64,000 nt of DNA, from the NCBI GenBank assembly GCA_949293815.1, contig CASFEZ010000003.1, positions 1 through 64,000 of the forward strand. The letters are read 5' to 3'. The notes under the pieces were generated by a model. That model made no database searches. It saw only the letters and a program-made list of their open reading frames with translations, and was not told the origin of the DNA. Made by a program: the position numbers and the translations under genes. The number at the start of each line of letters is the position of its first letter. Positions within the stretch are counted from its first letter, which is position 1. The DNA is from an uncultured Eubacteriales bacterium. GTDB lineage: Bacteria; Bacillota; Clostridia; Oscillospirales; Acutalibacteraceae. This document shows positions 52,372 through 60,348 of this stretch, in pieces.

Positions 52372-53883
52372 TTATTCCGCAGCGCGAACAAGTTCTTCCC
52401 AGACTTTAACCATAGCATAGGTGTCAAGCTCGCAATACTTTAGCAGATTGTGTCGGGCTATCTTTTGCTCCTCCGGCGGCATATCTTTTATTTTCGGAAA
52501 AATCGTCATTGCTTCGCCGCCATTATGCACACCCTCCAGGTTATGATAGTCTAATTCTGGATCGTCCGGGAAAATGGCAGGCAGCACGCTTTTGATGGAA
52601 AAGGACCCGCCCATTGCACGGTTATAATAATAGCCTGATTGAAACGGAGCAAGCAGATCGACAATGTTATCTCTTATATTGAGCAAATGCTCCGCCAAAT
52701 CGGGGAATGTTTCCGCTAATTCTTTCAGTCTGGTGCATTCAAAGGCTTTGTTGTACGCAGTAACGCAGACATTCATAGGAATATCGGCGCAAAGTTGCTC
52801 GGCAAGCTTTCTTCTCGGATCCGTTCCCGACTCAGCAAGAAATTCCCTGTGTTTCAACTCGCCGCCCTCGGTCTCAATGTAGTGCAGTGAATATTGAAAC
52901 GGAATCTGCGCGTAGGGCTTGGTTCCGACATATTTCGGAATGACCGGCTGCATGGTTTCAAAATCAAGAAAGTAGAGCGGGTAAGAAAGGCTTGAAAGAA
53001 AGTCCCGGATATTTTCTTTTTCGATATAGGTTCCTTTGTCCTGCAAGGCAAATTCCATTTGGCGCAGCTGCGTCTTGTTGTTAATTACAGAACTGTTCAG
53101 CAATTCCGGATATGTAACAAGTCCCTTCTTGTAAAATTCAATCTTCTTGCTGAACCACATTCTGTACAGGTTAAATACCGATTGCTTCGGGATATGCTTT
53201 GAACAATAGTTCCAAAATCCGCAGAGATACGGATTTTTGCAGCCGATAGACAGATCGATATCCGGCTCGTCGGGGGAGTTGAGCAATCTTTCGGCAACAG
53301 ACAGATTGGCAGTGATATTTTTTTCTTCAATCGCAACGGCCTCCGCTATATCGGAAATCGTGAATAAGCGGCCGATATCCAGAGTGCCGTCAAAGATATA
53401 GTCCCCGTTTAGGCAGACAAGGTATGTCCCGCTGAGTTTTATGCCGCAGTTTTCCAGCACATATTTCTGATAGGCAACATCCGCAATGTATACCGGCTTA
53501 TCATCCTTTTGATCTTCATGTTTTGTGGAGCTTTTGACCTCATAAATTGCCCAGCCGTCCCCCTCCTTTTTGAGGATGTCCACAGCGCAATAGAGACCGT
53601 TGTATTCAAACGAAGCCTCGCAGATGACCGGCGTGCCTTTTTGCATTTCTGCTTTGGTGTTTTCAATCATTTTTGAAAGATCAAGCGTTTCGTTGTTATA
53701 CGCCGTCACTTCAACATAATCACCGAAAAGCCCCATTGCCAGATCGCCGACCTCATTGCCGGCTTCCATGCGCGAAACGACGCTTCCGTCAAGATTGAGT
53801 TCTTCCGGTTTGTATTTTTTCATCCATGCAATTTTTGGGCATTGCCAAAGTCCGCAATATTTTGATTTTGATAGGTAAATCAT
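52372..53883 (-). CDS. DUF2779 protein: Cas4-like plus DEDD-type nuclease
   Basis: This 503-residue protein matches DUF2779. The N-terminal third has a Cas4/RecB-like layout: paired cysteines (KYCGLWQC), a PD-(D/E)XK-type core ending in WAIYEVKSSTKHED, and later CGFWNYC, which together could bind an iron-sulfur cluster. From about residue 300 there is an RNase H-like exonuclease with PLYFLDFETMQPVIP and a C-terminal YCELDTYAMVKVWEEL. The family is uncharacterised as far as I know; two nuclease folds in one chain suggest DNA processing. It is transcribed towards the island genes. Confidence 0.85.
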   Translation of the reverse strand: MIYLSKSKYCGLWQCPKIAWMKKYKPEELNLDGSVVSRMEAGNEVGDLAMGLFGDYVEVTAYNNETLDLSKMIENTKAEMQKGTPVICEASFEYNGLYCAVDILKKEGDGWAIYEVKSSTKHEDQKDDKPVYIADVAYQKYVLENCGIKLSGTYLVCLNGDYIFDGTLDIGRLFTISDIAEAVAIEEKNITANLSVAERLLNSPDEPDIDLSIGCKNPYLCGFWNYCSKHIPKQSVFNLYRMWFSKKIEFYKKGLVTYPELLNSSVINNKTQLRQMEFALQDKGTYIEKENIRDFLSSLSYPLYFLDFETMQPVIPKYVGTKPYAQIPFQYSLHYIETEGGELKHREFLAESGTDPRRKLAEQLCADIPMNVCVTAYNKAFECTRLKELAETFPDLAEHLLNIRDNIVDLLAPFQSGYYYNRAMGGSFSIKSVLPAIFPDDPELDYHNLEGVHNGGEAMTIFPKIKDMPPEEQKIARHNLLKYCELDTYAMVKVWEELVRAAE

Positions 53884-53919
53884 AGAAAAGACCTCCTCTT
53901 TTTCTATGAGAGAAGAATA

Positions 53920-54537
53920 TCAAGAATTTTTCTTTTTTATCTCTTCTTCGATATGCGCCCAGTATTCTTTAATACCCGGAACAAAGAATTTTGTGAAATC
54001 CTCCGCCGAGATCATATCGCTTTTGGCATTGTTGCAAATCACGCAGGCAAATTCGCAGTTGTCGGTGCTGTAATCCCCGTCGGGATCCTTTCGTTCAATT
54101 TGCAATTCTCCGCTGAAAGACGGCTTTTTAGAGATAACTAACCCATTTTTAAAAGCGTCTTTTAGCGTGTTTTCATCAATCCCGCAATAGCAACAATGCC
54201 TTATTCCGTTCTCGGGTGTTTTTTCGCACCACCAAGCCAAAAAAGCTTCAAAACTTCCGTTAAATGCGTTTTTATAATCCTTCTGTTTTTGGCTAAAACG
54301 CCCGTTTATGTATTGAAAATCGTCTTTAGCAGCCTTTACAGCCGGATGGGCATTATAATATGCCTGCTCCGTTTGAATATCGTTACCAATTGATTTAAGA
54401 ATGGTATTTGCGCTCGGTTCCTTTTTTACAGAATACCTCGCCAGAAATTCCAAATCTTCATCTGTAAATTGCGCGTCGGGATATTTTTTCTTTAGATATT
54501 TCTCGACCAGTTCTTTTGTTTTCTTTAATTCGTCCAT
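53920..54537 (-). CDS. HNH endonuclease-like protein
   Basis: This 205-residue protein has a helical N terminus and a C-terminal zinc-supported HNH domain: RHCCYCGIDENT supplies the first Cys pair, LQIERKDPDGDYSTDNCEFA is the catalytic block with Glu/Arg-Lys replacing the first His, and CVICNNAKSDMIS supplies the second Cys pair. The substrate is unknown; such proteins occur in phages and defence islands. It lies 36 bases upstream of the DUF2779 gene on the same strand and probably shares its transcript. Confidence 0.85.
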   Translation of the reverse strand: MDELKKTKELVEKYLKKKYPDAQFTDEDLEFLARYSVKKEPSANTILKSIGNDIQTEQAYYNAHPAVKAAKDDFQYINGRFSQKQKDYKNAFNGSFEAFLAWWCEKTPENGIRHCCYCGIDENTLKDAFKNGLVISKKPSFSGELQIERKDPDGDYSTDNCEFACVICNNAKSDMISAEDFTKFFVPGIKEYWAHIEEEIKKKNS

Positions 54538-54640
54538 GTGTCTCTATCCTTTCCTAATTGTTTTGTATATTATACGATAATCCAAAGCCGCTTGCAACAT
54601 CGAATGCAGACTTTCATCACCTTTATTCTAATCCTCGGCG

Positions 54641-54674
54641 CGTACCGTATTTGGTGCATATGTTGCGGTATGAT
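54641..54674 (+). promoter_or_regulatory. Operator site H and promoter of the phosphatase gene
   Basis: CGTACCG-TATT-TGGTGCA (54641-54658) is followed after 10 bases by TATGAT (54669-54674). The phosphatase gene starts at 54704. Confidence 0.75.
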
Positions 54675-54703
54675 CATAGCAAAGCAGAACGACAAAGGAG
54701 AGG

Positions 54704-55393
54704 ATGCGTGTGATATACGCGGTATCAGACCTGCATGGGTGCTATGACAAGTATATAAAACTTCTTGAACGCCTGAATATGACTTCCGATGATTCTTTGC
54801 ATATTCTCGGTGATATTGTGGATCGCGGCAGCGGGGGAATGAAAATTGTATTGGATCTCATCGACAGAAAAAATGTGTTTTCCTGTAGGGGAAATCACGA
54901 CCACTGCGCGCTGATACTGCTGAGAAACTTTGCAATTCCCAATGACGGCTATTTTGCGGACGGACTTGAAGAAACATTCAGATTGTGGCTTTCCGATGGC
55001 GGAAGTACAACATATGAGGAGTTTCTGGAATTGGACGAAAGCGAGCAGCAGGCGGCTCTGAGTTATCTTAACTCTCTTCCGCTTTTTGAGGAGCTGACAA
55101 TCGAAGGACAGAAGTTTTTCCTTGCACATACGGTTCCGGAAAAGTCAAAAATGCTTAATATTGATAGCTGTCGAATTTCAGATTTCATTATGGGTGAGCC
55201 GGAGTATGAAAAAATGTATTTTGAAGACATGCTCATTGTGACAGGCCATACGCCCACCGGGTTCATTGATCCGGAATATACAGGACGAATCTGGAAAGGA
55301 AACAATCATATTGCGATAGACTGCGGAGCTGTATTTGGCAATCCTCTCGGATGCATTTGCCTTGATACTATGGAAGAAATATATGTGGAGTGA
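54704..55393 (+). CDS. PP2A/ApaH-like metallophosphatase
   Basis: This 229-residue protein is a calcineurin-type phosphoesterase. The metal-binding motifs are in order: YAVSDLHGCYDKYIKLLERL, LHILGDIVDRGSGGMK, VFSCRGNHDHCALIL, then IVTGHTPTGF and a late IAIDCGAVFGNPLG. This is the layout of bacterial Ser/Thr phosphatases (PrpA-like) and diadenosine tetraphosphatases. The exact substrate is not readable. It is controlled by operator site H, so it belongs to the island regulon even though it lies beyond the two minus-strand nucleases. Confidence 0.92.
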   Translation: MRVIYAVSDLHGCYDKYIKLLERLNMTSDDSLHILGDIVDRGSGGMKIVLDLIDRKNVFSCRGNHDHCALILLRNFAIPNDGYFADGLEETFRLWLSDGGSTTYEEFLELDESEQQAALSYLNSLPLFEELTIEGQKFFLAHTVPEKSKMLNIDSCRISDFIMGEPEYEKMYFEDMLIVTGHTPTGFIDPEYTGRIWKGNNHIAIDCGAVFGNPLGCICLDTMEEIYVE

Positions 55394-55402
55394 AACAGAC
55401 GT

Positions 55403-55759
55403 GTGTTGCCACAACTGCTTATGCTGCTATACTGTGGTAGCCATGATGTCGATATTATATTAAATGATGAAACAATAACAGGAGTCTTGCTTGATGCTTA
55501 CATACCCGAATCAAGGCTTGCCTTTGTTGTTATAGATAGAGGGACTAAAACAGAACGCGATACGTTTACGGCAGCAGATCACTTATGTAAGGTAAGAGGA
55601 ATAAAGTGCGTTTGCATTTCCGCAAGAAATGATCCCGAAATCATCTGCGTGTTAATAAAGAAGGCACTCCGCTCTATACATATTTATATTACCTCAGATA
55701 ATATGGCTGATATAGAAACCGCCCGAAGGCGGTTCGAGCAATGGAGAAAGCAGAGATAA
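55403..55759 (+). CDS. Protein of unknown function (118 residues)
   Basis: The frame opens with a GTG at 55403, ten bases after the phosphatase. It reads DVDIILNDETITGVLLDAYI, then RLAFVVIDRGTKTERDTF, KVRGIKCVCISARNDPEI and RRRFEQWRKQR. The pattern of Asp, Asp and beta strands is vaguely like a small restriction-endonuclease fold, but no full PD-(D/E)XK site is present, so I leave the function open. It is probably in the same transcript as the phosphatase. Confidence 0.5.
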   Translation: MLPQLLMLLYCGSHDVDIILNDETITGVLLDAYIPESRLAFVVIDRGTKTERDTFTAADHLCKVRGIKCVCISARNDPEIICVLIKKALRSIHIYITSDNMADIETARRRFEQWRKQR

Positions 55760-55795
55760 ATTTCCGGTGGAGTTGAGGCAATGCTGCCGAACATC

Positions 55796-55824
55796 TTGAA
55801 ATTTGGAGATTTATGTGATATAAT
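55796..55824 (+). promoter_or_regulatory. Sigma-A promoter at the island right edge
   Basis: TTGAAA (55796-55801) and TATAAT (55819-55824) have a 17-base spacer. The tRNA-binding-domain gene begins about 165 bases later. The leader between them shows no palindrome of the island type. Confidence 0.75.
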
Positions 55825-55990
55825 TTATTATCCTAAGTGTAGTGTTTAATCGACGGCTCTTATAGATGTCTTCTCCAACATCTCCATTTTCGTCACCAAT
55901 ACGATGATTATATACGAGCAGATATGCCGATATATGACTATCGGGGAGAATAGAGATGGGGGATATGAGGAACTACGGAGGGATATGTTA

Positions 55991-56533
55991 GTGAAAAATA
56001 GCACAAGTCATGAAATCCCGACCATGAAATCCTTAAAAGACAGCAATACGACCAATGAAGCTGGTGCCCAGCCCGATTTGGTCGATGCGATGGCGCAGGC
56101 TTCGGAAGTGCTCACCCAGCAGCTGGAAACGCTCCCGGCTACAGAGCAGGAACCGATTGATTTTTCTAAGGTTGAAATTGAACCCCTGTTCCGGGAGTTT
56201 GTGGACTTTGAAACCTTCAGCAAGTCCGATTTCCGCGCGGTAAAGGTACTTGCCTGCGAAGCCGTACCGAAGTCCAAGAAGCTTTTGAAATTCACATTAG
56301 ACGACGGCACCGGCGAAGACAGAATTATTTTAAGCGGCATTCATGCTTACTATGAGCCGGAAGAACTGGTCGGCAAGACCTGCATTGCCATCGTCAACCT
56401 GCCGCCAAGACCGATGATGGGCATTGAATCCTGCGGCATGCTCCTGTCCGCCATTCACACCGAAGAGGGTGAGGAAAAACTCCATCTTCTGATGGTGGAC
56501 GACCACATTCCGGCAGGCGCAAAGCTGTATTGA
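55991..56533 (+). CDS. Stand-alone tRNA-binding-domain protein (MetRS C-terminal/Trbp111 type)
   Basis: From the GTG at 55991 (GGAGGG upstream) this is a 180-residue protein. Residues about 80-180 form an EMAP-II-like OB fold: VDFETFSKSDFRAVKVLACE, then KSKKLLKFTLDDGTGEDRI, ILSGIHAYYEPEELVGKT and MGIESCGMLLSAIH. This is the domain found at the C terminus of methionyl-tRNA synthetase and in stand-alone tRNA-binding proteins. No synthetase catalytic domain is nearby. The first 20 residues are AT-rich and island-like, and base composition changes inside the gene near 56045, so the island may have replaced its original 5' end. Confidence 0.82.
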   Translation: MKNSTSHEIPTMKSLKDSNTTNEAGAQPDLVDAMAQASEVLTQQLETLPATEQEPIDFSKVEIEPLFREFVDFETFSKSDFRAVKVLACEAVPKSKKLLKFTLDDGTGEDRIILSGIHAYYEPEELVGKTCIAIVNLPPRPMMGIESCGMLLSAIHTEEGEEKLHLLMVDDHIPAGAKLY

Positions 56534-56574
56534 TGCGGCGATTTCGTACGGTTTTATATTGTTTTTGAATAAAA

Positions 56575-56612
56575 AATGGCTGTTGCATTTTTGATGCAGC
56601 AGCCACTTTTTA
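56575..56612. terminator. Bidirectional terminator between convergent genes
   Basis: TGGCTGTTGCAT (56577-56588) pairs with ATGCAGCAGCCA (56594-56605) with one G-U pair. CTTTTT follows on the plus strand and TTTTTT on the minus strand. Confidence 0.88.
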
Positions 56613-56640
56613 TGCGCGCAATCGGAAAAATTGTCCGCCC

Positions 56641-57459
56641 CTATTTTGTTTTTTCGTACCGGCGTATGGCAACGCCGAAGGGGTAAATCACATCCAGCTG
56701 GTGGAAAAAGGAGCCGTCTTCCATCGGGCAGATGGTCATGCCCTCCGATTCCACAATATGCGGTCCCGCGCTGCGCTCCATCACCGTTTCCACCTGACCT
56801 GTTTGCGGGTCGATGCGGTAAATATGTTTTTTGCGCCAGGAGTCGTGGCAGGAGATATAGATCTGCCCGTCCCACATTTCGCCCCCCTGGGTCTTTTCCA
56901 CCACCCGGCTGATGGGAATCGAGCGGCGGAAAGAGAGGGTGTCGATATCAAATTCATTGATATGCTCGCAGTGGTTAAAATAGCCGGTGTACAGCAGCCG
57001 ATGTTCTTCATCGGCGGCGCACCAGGGCAGGTTGCCCTCCGGCTGGATTTTCGGTCCCAAAATCTGGTACCTGCCGGTAAATGCCAGCGTTTCGGCGCCG
57101 AATACCGCAAGGCAGGGGTGCTTCCGATAGCGATCCTCCACCGCCACATAAATTTCGTTTTCAAAATAGGTGCAGCCGCCAAAATGGTTAAAATTTTGAA
57201 TTTTCAGTTCCGATGGCATATAGCTGTCCCGCATGAGCACCACTTCGCCGGTTTGCATATCGATTTTGGTCAGACCGGTTTTTTTCATCGGCACAAACGC
57301 GCCGGTGCAGTAATAATAGGTGCCGTCGTTGGTAATGCCCTGTGCGGACGATAAAAACGCCTTGCCGGTCAGGTAGTGATTGCCTGCTATGCGGCTTTCT
57401 CCACCGGTGGTTTTGCCGCCGCAATCGATGGTACGTAAAAATTTGGCACTTGTTTTCAT
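56641..57459 (-). CDS. Beta-propeller-like protein of unknown function
   Basis: This 272-residue protein starts at the ATG at 57459 (GAGGGA upstream on the minus strand). It has no signal peptide and shows repeated blade-like stretches: AQGITNDGTYYYCTGAF, NHFGGCTYFENEIYVAVED, ADEEHRLLYTGYFNHCEHIN, GGEMWDGQIYISCHDSW. The pattern resembles a five- to six-bladed propeller, as in SMP-30 or NHL-type proteins, but no catalytic residues can be named. It is divergently arranged with the secreted propeller gene at 57652. Confidence 0.65.
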   Translation of the reverse strand: MKTSAKFLRTIDCGGKTTGGESRIAGNHYLTGKAFLSSAQGITNDGTYYYCTGAFVPMKKTGLTKIDMQTGEVVLMRDSYMPSELKIQNFNHFGGCTYFENEIYVAVEDRYRKHPCLAVFGAETLAFTGRYQILGPKIQPEGNLPWCAADEEHRLLYTGYFNHCEHINEFDIDTLSFRRSIPISRVVEKTQGGEMWDGQIYISCHDSWRKKHIYRIDPQTGQVETVMERSAGPHIVESEGMTICPMEDGSFFHQLDVIYPFGVAIRRYEKTK

Positions 57460-57591
57460 TCCCTCTGCCCTCCGGTTTTTTCTTTGAGTATAGCACAGTA
57501 CCTGAAAAAACACAAGCCAGGGGAGTTTTTTATACATTGGCCGTGTGTTGTGTAAAATTTGGCTAAAAAATGGATAAAATATAAAAAATTA

Positions 57592-57620
57592 TTGACAAGC
57601 CGCTAAGAAAAGGTTATAGT
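57592..57620 (+). promoter_or_regulatory. Sigma-A promoter of the secreted propeller gene
   Basis: TTGACA (57592-57597) and TATAGT (57615-57620) have a 17-base spacer. The gene starts 32 bases later behind AAGGAG. Confidence 0.88.
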
Positions 57621-57651
57621 ATTTTTACATTATGAAAAAGGAGCGAATGCA

Positions 57652-59190
57652 ATGAGCACCCTGTTTATGAAAATCTTATCGTTTCTCTCTGCATTTTTAA
57701 TGCTTTTTCTCAGCCCGGGCGGGCAGATTCGTCAGCCCTCGGAAGCGGCAGAATGCCCTGCGTATTACGGCGCGCCTGCCGTGGCGAACCCGTTGGAGAG
57801 CGTGCAGGTGCCCCAGCACCCGTATCTGGCCGAAGAAGGCCGCAACGGTATGCACGGCAATTCCTATAACACCGGAACCTATGATTATATGGGTCCCTTA
57901 GGTGTGAACCCTCTGGTCAAGAGCCGTTCGCTGAATGTATTCGGCGGTCTGGTCGCCACGCTGACCTTTGACAGCAAAGGTCGCATTATGTGCATGAGCG
58001 GCAATGTAGTCGGCTTTAGGCTGCTGCTTCTTGATGCGGATACGCTGGAAATTCTGGCGGAAACGCGCCTGCCCCAGCGCCCGTCCACGATTGACGCCAT
58101 TTTGTCGCTGGATTTCGGTAAAATTTCTGAGGATACCTCCGGCGGCGCCTATTTCCATCTGTTGGAAGGGGATCGTCCCATTATCGGCAACTCTGAAAAT
58201 GTGATTCAGATTTTCCGTGTGGACGAATCTTCCGGCAAACCGGAGTGGGTCGTGGAGCAGGAATATGATATTATGGATGCTTTGCCCGAAGGCGCGTATA
58301 TCACCGACGCGATTCCCGACTACGACGGCAGAATCTGGTTTGTTACCCGCCCCGGCGATGTGGGCTTTGTGGAGCCGGATACCAAAGAGGTAAAATTTAT
58401 CCGTCTTGAGGGCGAAGAAATCCAGAACAGCCTTGCCATTGCCGAGGACGGCGTTTATATCGTTTCCGACCACGCCATGTACCGCTTCGATGTAGATGAA
58501 AACGGAAATCCTTATTATTCCTGGCGTACCGAATATGACCGGGGAACCACCTCCAAGCCCGGCGCAATCAACCAGGGCAGCGGCACCACGCCCACCTTAT
58601 TGGATGTGCCCTGCGCCGACGGCTCTGTGCGGAAAGTCTGCGGCATTACTGACAACGCGGACGGTCGGGTGAATCTGGTGGTTTACGACCGCATCACCGG
58701 CGAAGTCATTGCAACCGAGCCGGTCTTTGACGAAGGATTCAGCGTCAGCGAAAACAGCCTGATTGGTCATGGTCGCTCCTTTATTATTGAAAACAACTAT
58801 ACCGAAACCGGCTCCGGCTTTTTGGAAAGCAACCCCACCGGCTACCCCGGCGTGACAAGAATCGACCTGAACGAGGATTGCACCGGTGTGGAAGTGGTTT
58901 GGGAGAGCCGGGAAGCGTCTCCCACTGTGGTGCCGAAGCTCTCGACCGCGAACGGAATTGTCTATCTTTATACTCGCGAGATGAACGAGGATATTCCCGA
59001 AGACGCGGTTGCCTGGTACCTGACTGCCGTTGACTTTGAAACCGGCGAAACCCTGTATAAAGTGTTCACCGGCTGCGGCAGAAACTGGAACAACAGCTAT
59101 GGACCGATTACCATCGGTCCGAACGGTAAGGCTTATGTCGGCGTATTTAACGGCGTTATCTCTATTGAGGATACCGAAGCCGCCAACTAA
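57652..59190 (+). CDS. Secreted PQQ-like beta-propeller protein
   Basis: This 512-residue protein has an N-terminal signal segment (ILSFLSAFLMLFLSPGG) and then a long beta-propeller: blade-like repeats include GGLVATLTFDSKGRIMCMSG, PDYDGRIWFVTRPGDVGFVE, AIAEDGVYIVSDHAMYRFD and TIGPNGKAYVGVFNGVISIE. No catalytic residues of known quinoproteins are obvious, so a binding or scaffold role is as likely as an enzyme. It has its own perfect promoter and terminator and so is monocistronic. Acidic composition fits an exported protein. Confidence 0.78.
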   Translation: MSTLFMKILSFLSAFLMLFLSPGGQIRQPSEAAECPAYYGAPAVANPLESVQVPQHPYLAEEGRNGMHGNSYNTGTYDYMGPLGVNPLVKSRSLNVFGGLVATLTFDSKGRIMCMSGNVVGFRLLLLDADTLEILAETRLPQRPSTIDAILSLDFGKISEDTSGGAYFHLLEGDRPIIGNSENVIQIFRVDESSGKPEWVVEQEYDIMDALPEGAYITDAIPDYDGRIWFVTRPGDVGFVEPDTKEVKFIRLEGEEIQNSLAIAEDGVYIVSDHAMYRFDVDENGNPYYSWRTEYDRGTTSKPGAINQGSGTTPTLLDVPCADGSVRKVCGITDNADGRVNLVVYDRITGEVIATEPVFDEGFSVSENSLIGHGRSFIIENNYTETGSGFLESNPTGYPGVTRIDLNEDCTGVEVVWESREASPTVVPKLSTANGIVYLYTREMNEDIPEDAVAWYLTAVDFETGETLYKVFTGCGRNWNNSYGPITIGPNGKAYVGVFNGVISIEDTEAAN

Positions 59191-59214
59191 AGAAACGCCA
59201 GTTCACCCGCAATC

Positions 59215-59254
59215 GCCGCGCCCTTCTGTTTTTTGGAAGGGCGCGGCTTTTTTT
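59215..59254 (+). terminator. Terminator after the secreted propeller gene
   Basis: GCCGCGCCCTTC (59215-59226) pairs perfectly with GAAGGGCGCGGC (59236-59247), followed by seven T. Confidence 0.93.
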
Positions 59255-59290
59255 CTGCAAAAAATATCCCTGCTTTGCGAAAGAAATCCT

Positions 59291-59322
59291 TGACAAATGA
59301 AGCATGTTAGTATAAACTAACA
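59291..59322 (+). promoter_or_regulatory. Metal-regulator-type operator 1 overlapping a promoter
   Basis: TTGACA lies at 59291-59296. The palindrome GTTAG-TATAAA-CTAAC (59307-59322) covers the -10 region. TTAG...CTAA palindromes are typical of DtxR/IdeR-type iron repressors, which suggests iron-dependent repression of the NEAT locus. Confidence 0.7.
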
Positions 59323-59362
59323 GAAGGCGGCAAAAAATTGTTTTCTTTTTTTTATTCCAGTA

Positions 59363-59378
59363 GTTAGTTTGTGCTAAT
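59363..59378 (+). promoter_or_regulatory. Operator 2, GTTAG-N6-CTAAT
   Basis: GTTAGTTTGTGCTAAT is a second, less perfect copy of the palindrome at 59307-59322, 40 bases downstream, inside the leader. Confidence 0.6.
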
Positions 59379-59452
59379 TGTTTGGGTGCCCCTGCCTTGA
59401 ATTTCCTGATACGGGAAAAACGTGCGGCAGAGGTTGTTTTTTTGCCGCAGAA

Positions 59453-59468
59453 GTTAGCTTTAACTAAT
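59453..59468 (+). promoter_or_regulatory. Operator 3, GTTAG-N6-CTAAT, next to the RBS
   Basis: GTTAGCTTTAACTAAT ends two bases before the AAGGAGG site of the NEAT gene. Between operators 2 and 3, a CTGCC/GGCAG stem and a run of T (59389-59442) could form an attenuator-like hairpin. Confidence 0.6.
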
Positions 59469-59483
59469 AAAAGGAGGATGGTT

Positions 59484-60317
59484 ATGCGCAAACGAATTGC
59501 AGTGGTTTGTATTGTGCTTGGGCTGTTTTGTATGTTTTTAAACGGCGCTTCGGCGGTCAGTCTGCCGGACGGTACCTATGAAGTGCCTATCGAGCTGCGG
59601 CACGCGGAGGAGGACAAAACGTCCATGGGCAACAGCTATGTGGTGGGAACCGGTATTTTGGAGGTCTCGGGCGGCAATGCCTATTTGACCATGGCGTCGG
59701 ATTCGGTGATTCCCGGGATGCAGTTCTGGTATTATAACGACGGCTCCGTCAGCGGTGATTCTACCGAGGTGCCGTCAGCCGGTACGGTCAGCATTGCCGG
59801 AGAGGAGTATTCGACCACCTTTCGGTTTCCTTTGATGGGGGATGGGCAGCTGGTCGGTGTCATTTTCAAAGCGCCGATTATGCCGGTCAAGCCTTCGGCG
59901 CGGGTGTATATCGATTATGAGAATGCGGTGGCGCTCTCATCGCCCAGTGCAACAGACGCGCCGGTAACAGAGCTGCCCGCTGCCGCTCCGGTGACGGATG
60001 TGCCGACTGCCGTGCCCGAGACCACTCCTGCCGCATCGGCGCCGGCAGACAATGCGCCGACGGATGCCCCCCAAGCCACGGAACCACCGGCGGCGGAAAC
60101 AACGGTTTTGGCGGCAGCCACCGAACCGGCAGAGCCAACAACCGCACTTGCCGCACAGCAAACAGAAGATGCGGAAGAATCTGGCGCTGAAACAGCAGCT
60201 TCTTCCGGCGGCTTTGGCGCGGGGTTTTTGACGGCCCTTGCCGTAGTTTTGGTTCTTGTGTTGATCGCGTTTTGTATTGCGCGGGCTGTGCAGTATCGCA
60301 ATCGCTATCCAAAATAA
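59484..60317 (+). CDS. NEAT-domain surface protein (haem/iron binding)
   Basis: This 277-residue protein has a signal peptide (IAVVCIVLGLFCMFLNGASA). A NEAT domain at residues about 25-150 shows LPDGTYEVPIELRHAEEDKT, SMGNSYVVGTGILEV and GGNAYLTMAS, followed by FWYYNDGS. A long Ala/Pro/Thr-rich linker leads to a C-terminal transmembrane helix (FLTALAVVLVLVLIAFCIA) and a basic tail. NEAT domains bind haem in Gram-positive iron uptake; the usual haem-ligating YxxxY pattern is not obvious, so ligand binding is unproven. The three palindromes upstream support iron regulation. Two ABC transporter genes follow. Confidence 0.85.
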   Translation: MRKRIAVVCIVLGLFCMFLNGASAVSLPDGTYEVPIELRHAEEDKTSMGNSYVVGTGILEVSGGNAYLTMASDSVIPGMQFWYYNDGSVSGDSTEVPSAGTVSIAGEEYSTTFRFPLMGDGQLVGVIFKAPIMPVKPSARVYIDYENAVALSSPSATDAPVTELPAAAPVTDVPTAVPETTPAASAPADNAPTDAPQATEPPAAETTVLAAATEPAEPTTALAAQQTEDAEESGAETAASSGGFGAGFLTALAVVLVLVLIAFCIARAVQYRNRYPK

Positions 60318-60348
60318 AAAGGTATCGGTATCGGGAAAGAGGTTTTAT

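Noticed and set aside
59389..59450. Rho-independent terminator between NEAT operators 2 and 3
   Set aside because: The CTGCC/GGCAG stem is short with a long loop; it is kept only as a possible attenuator within the leader.
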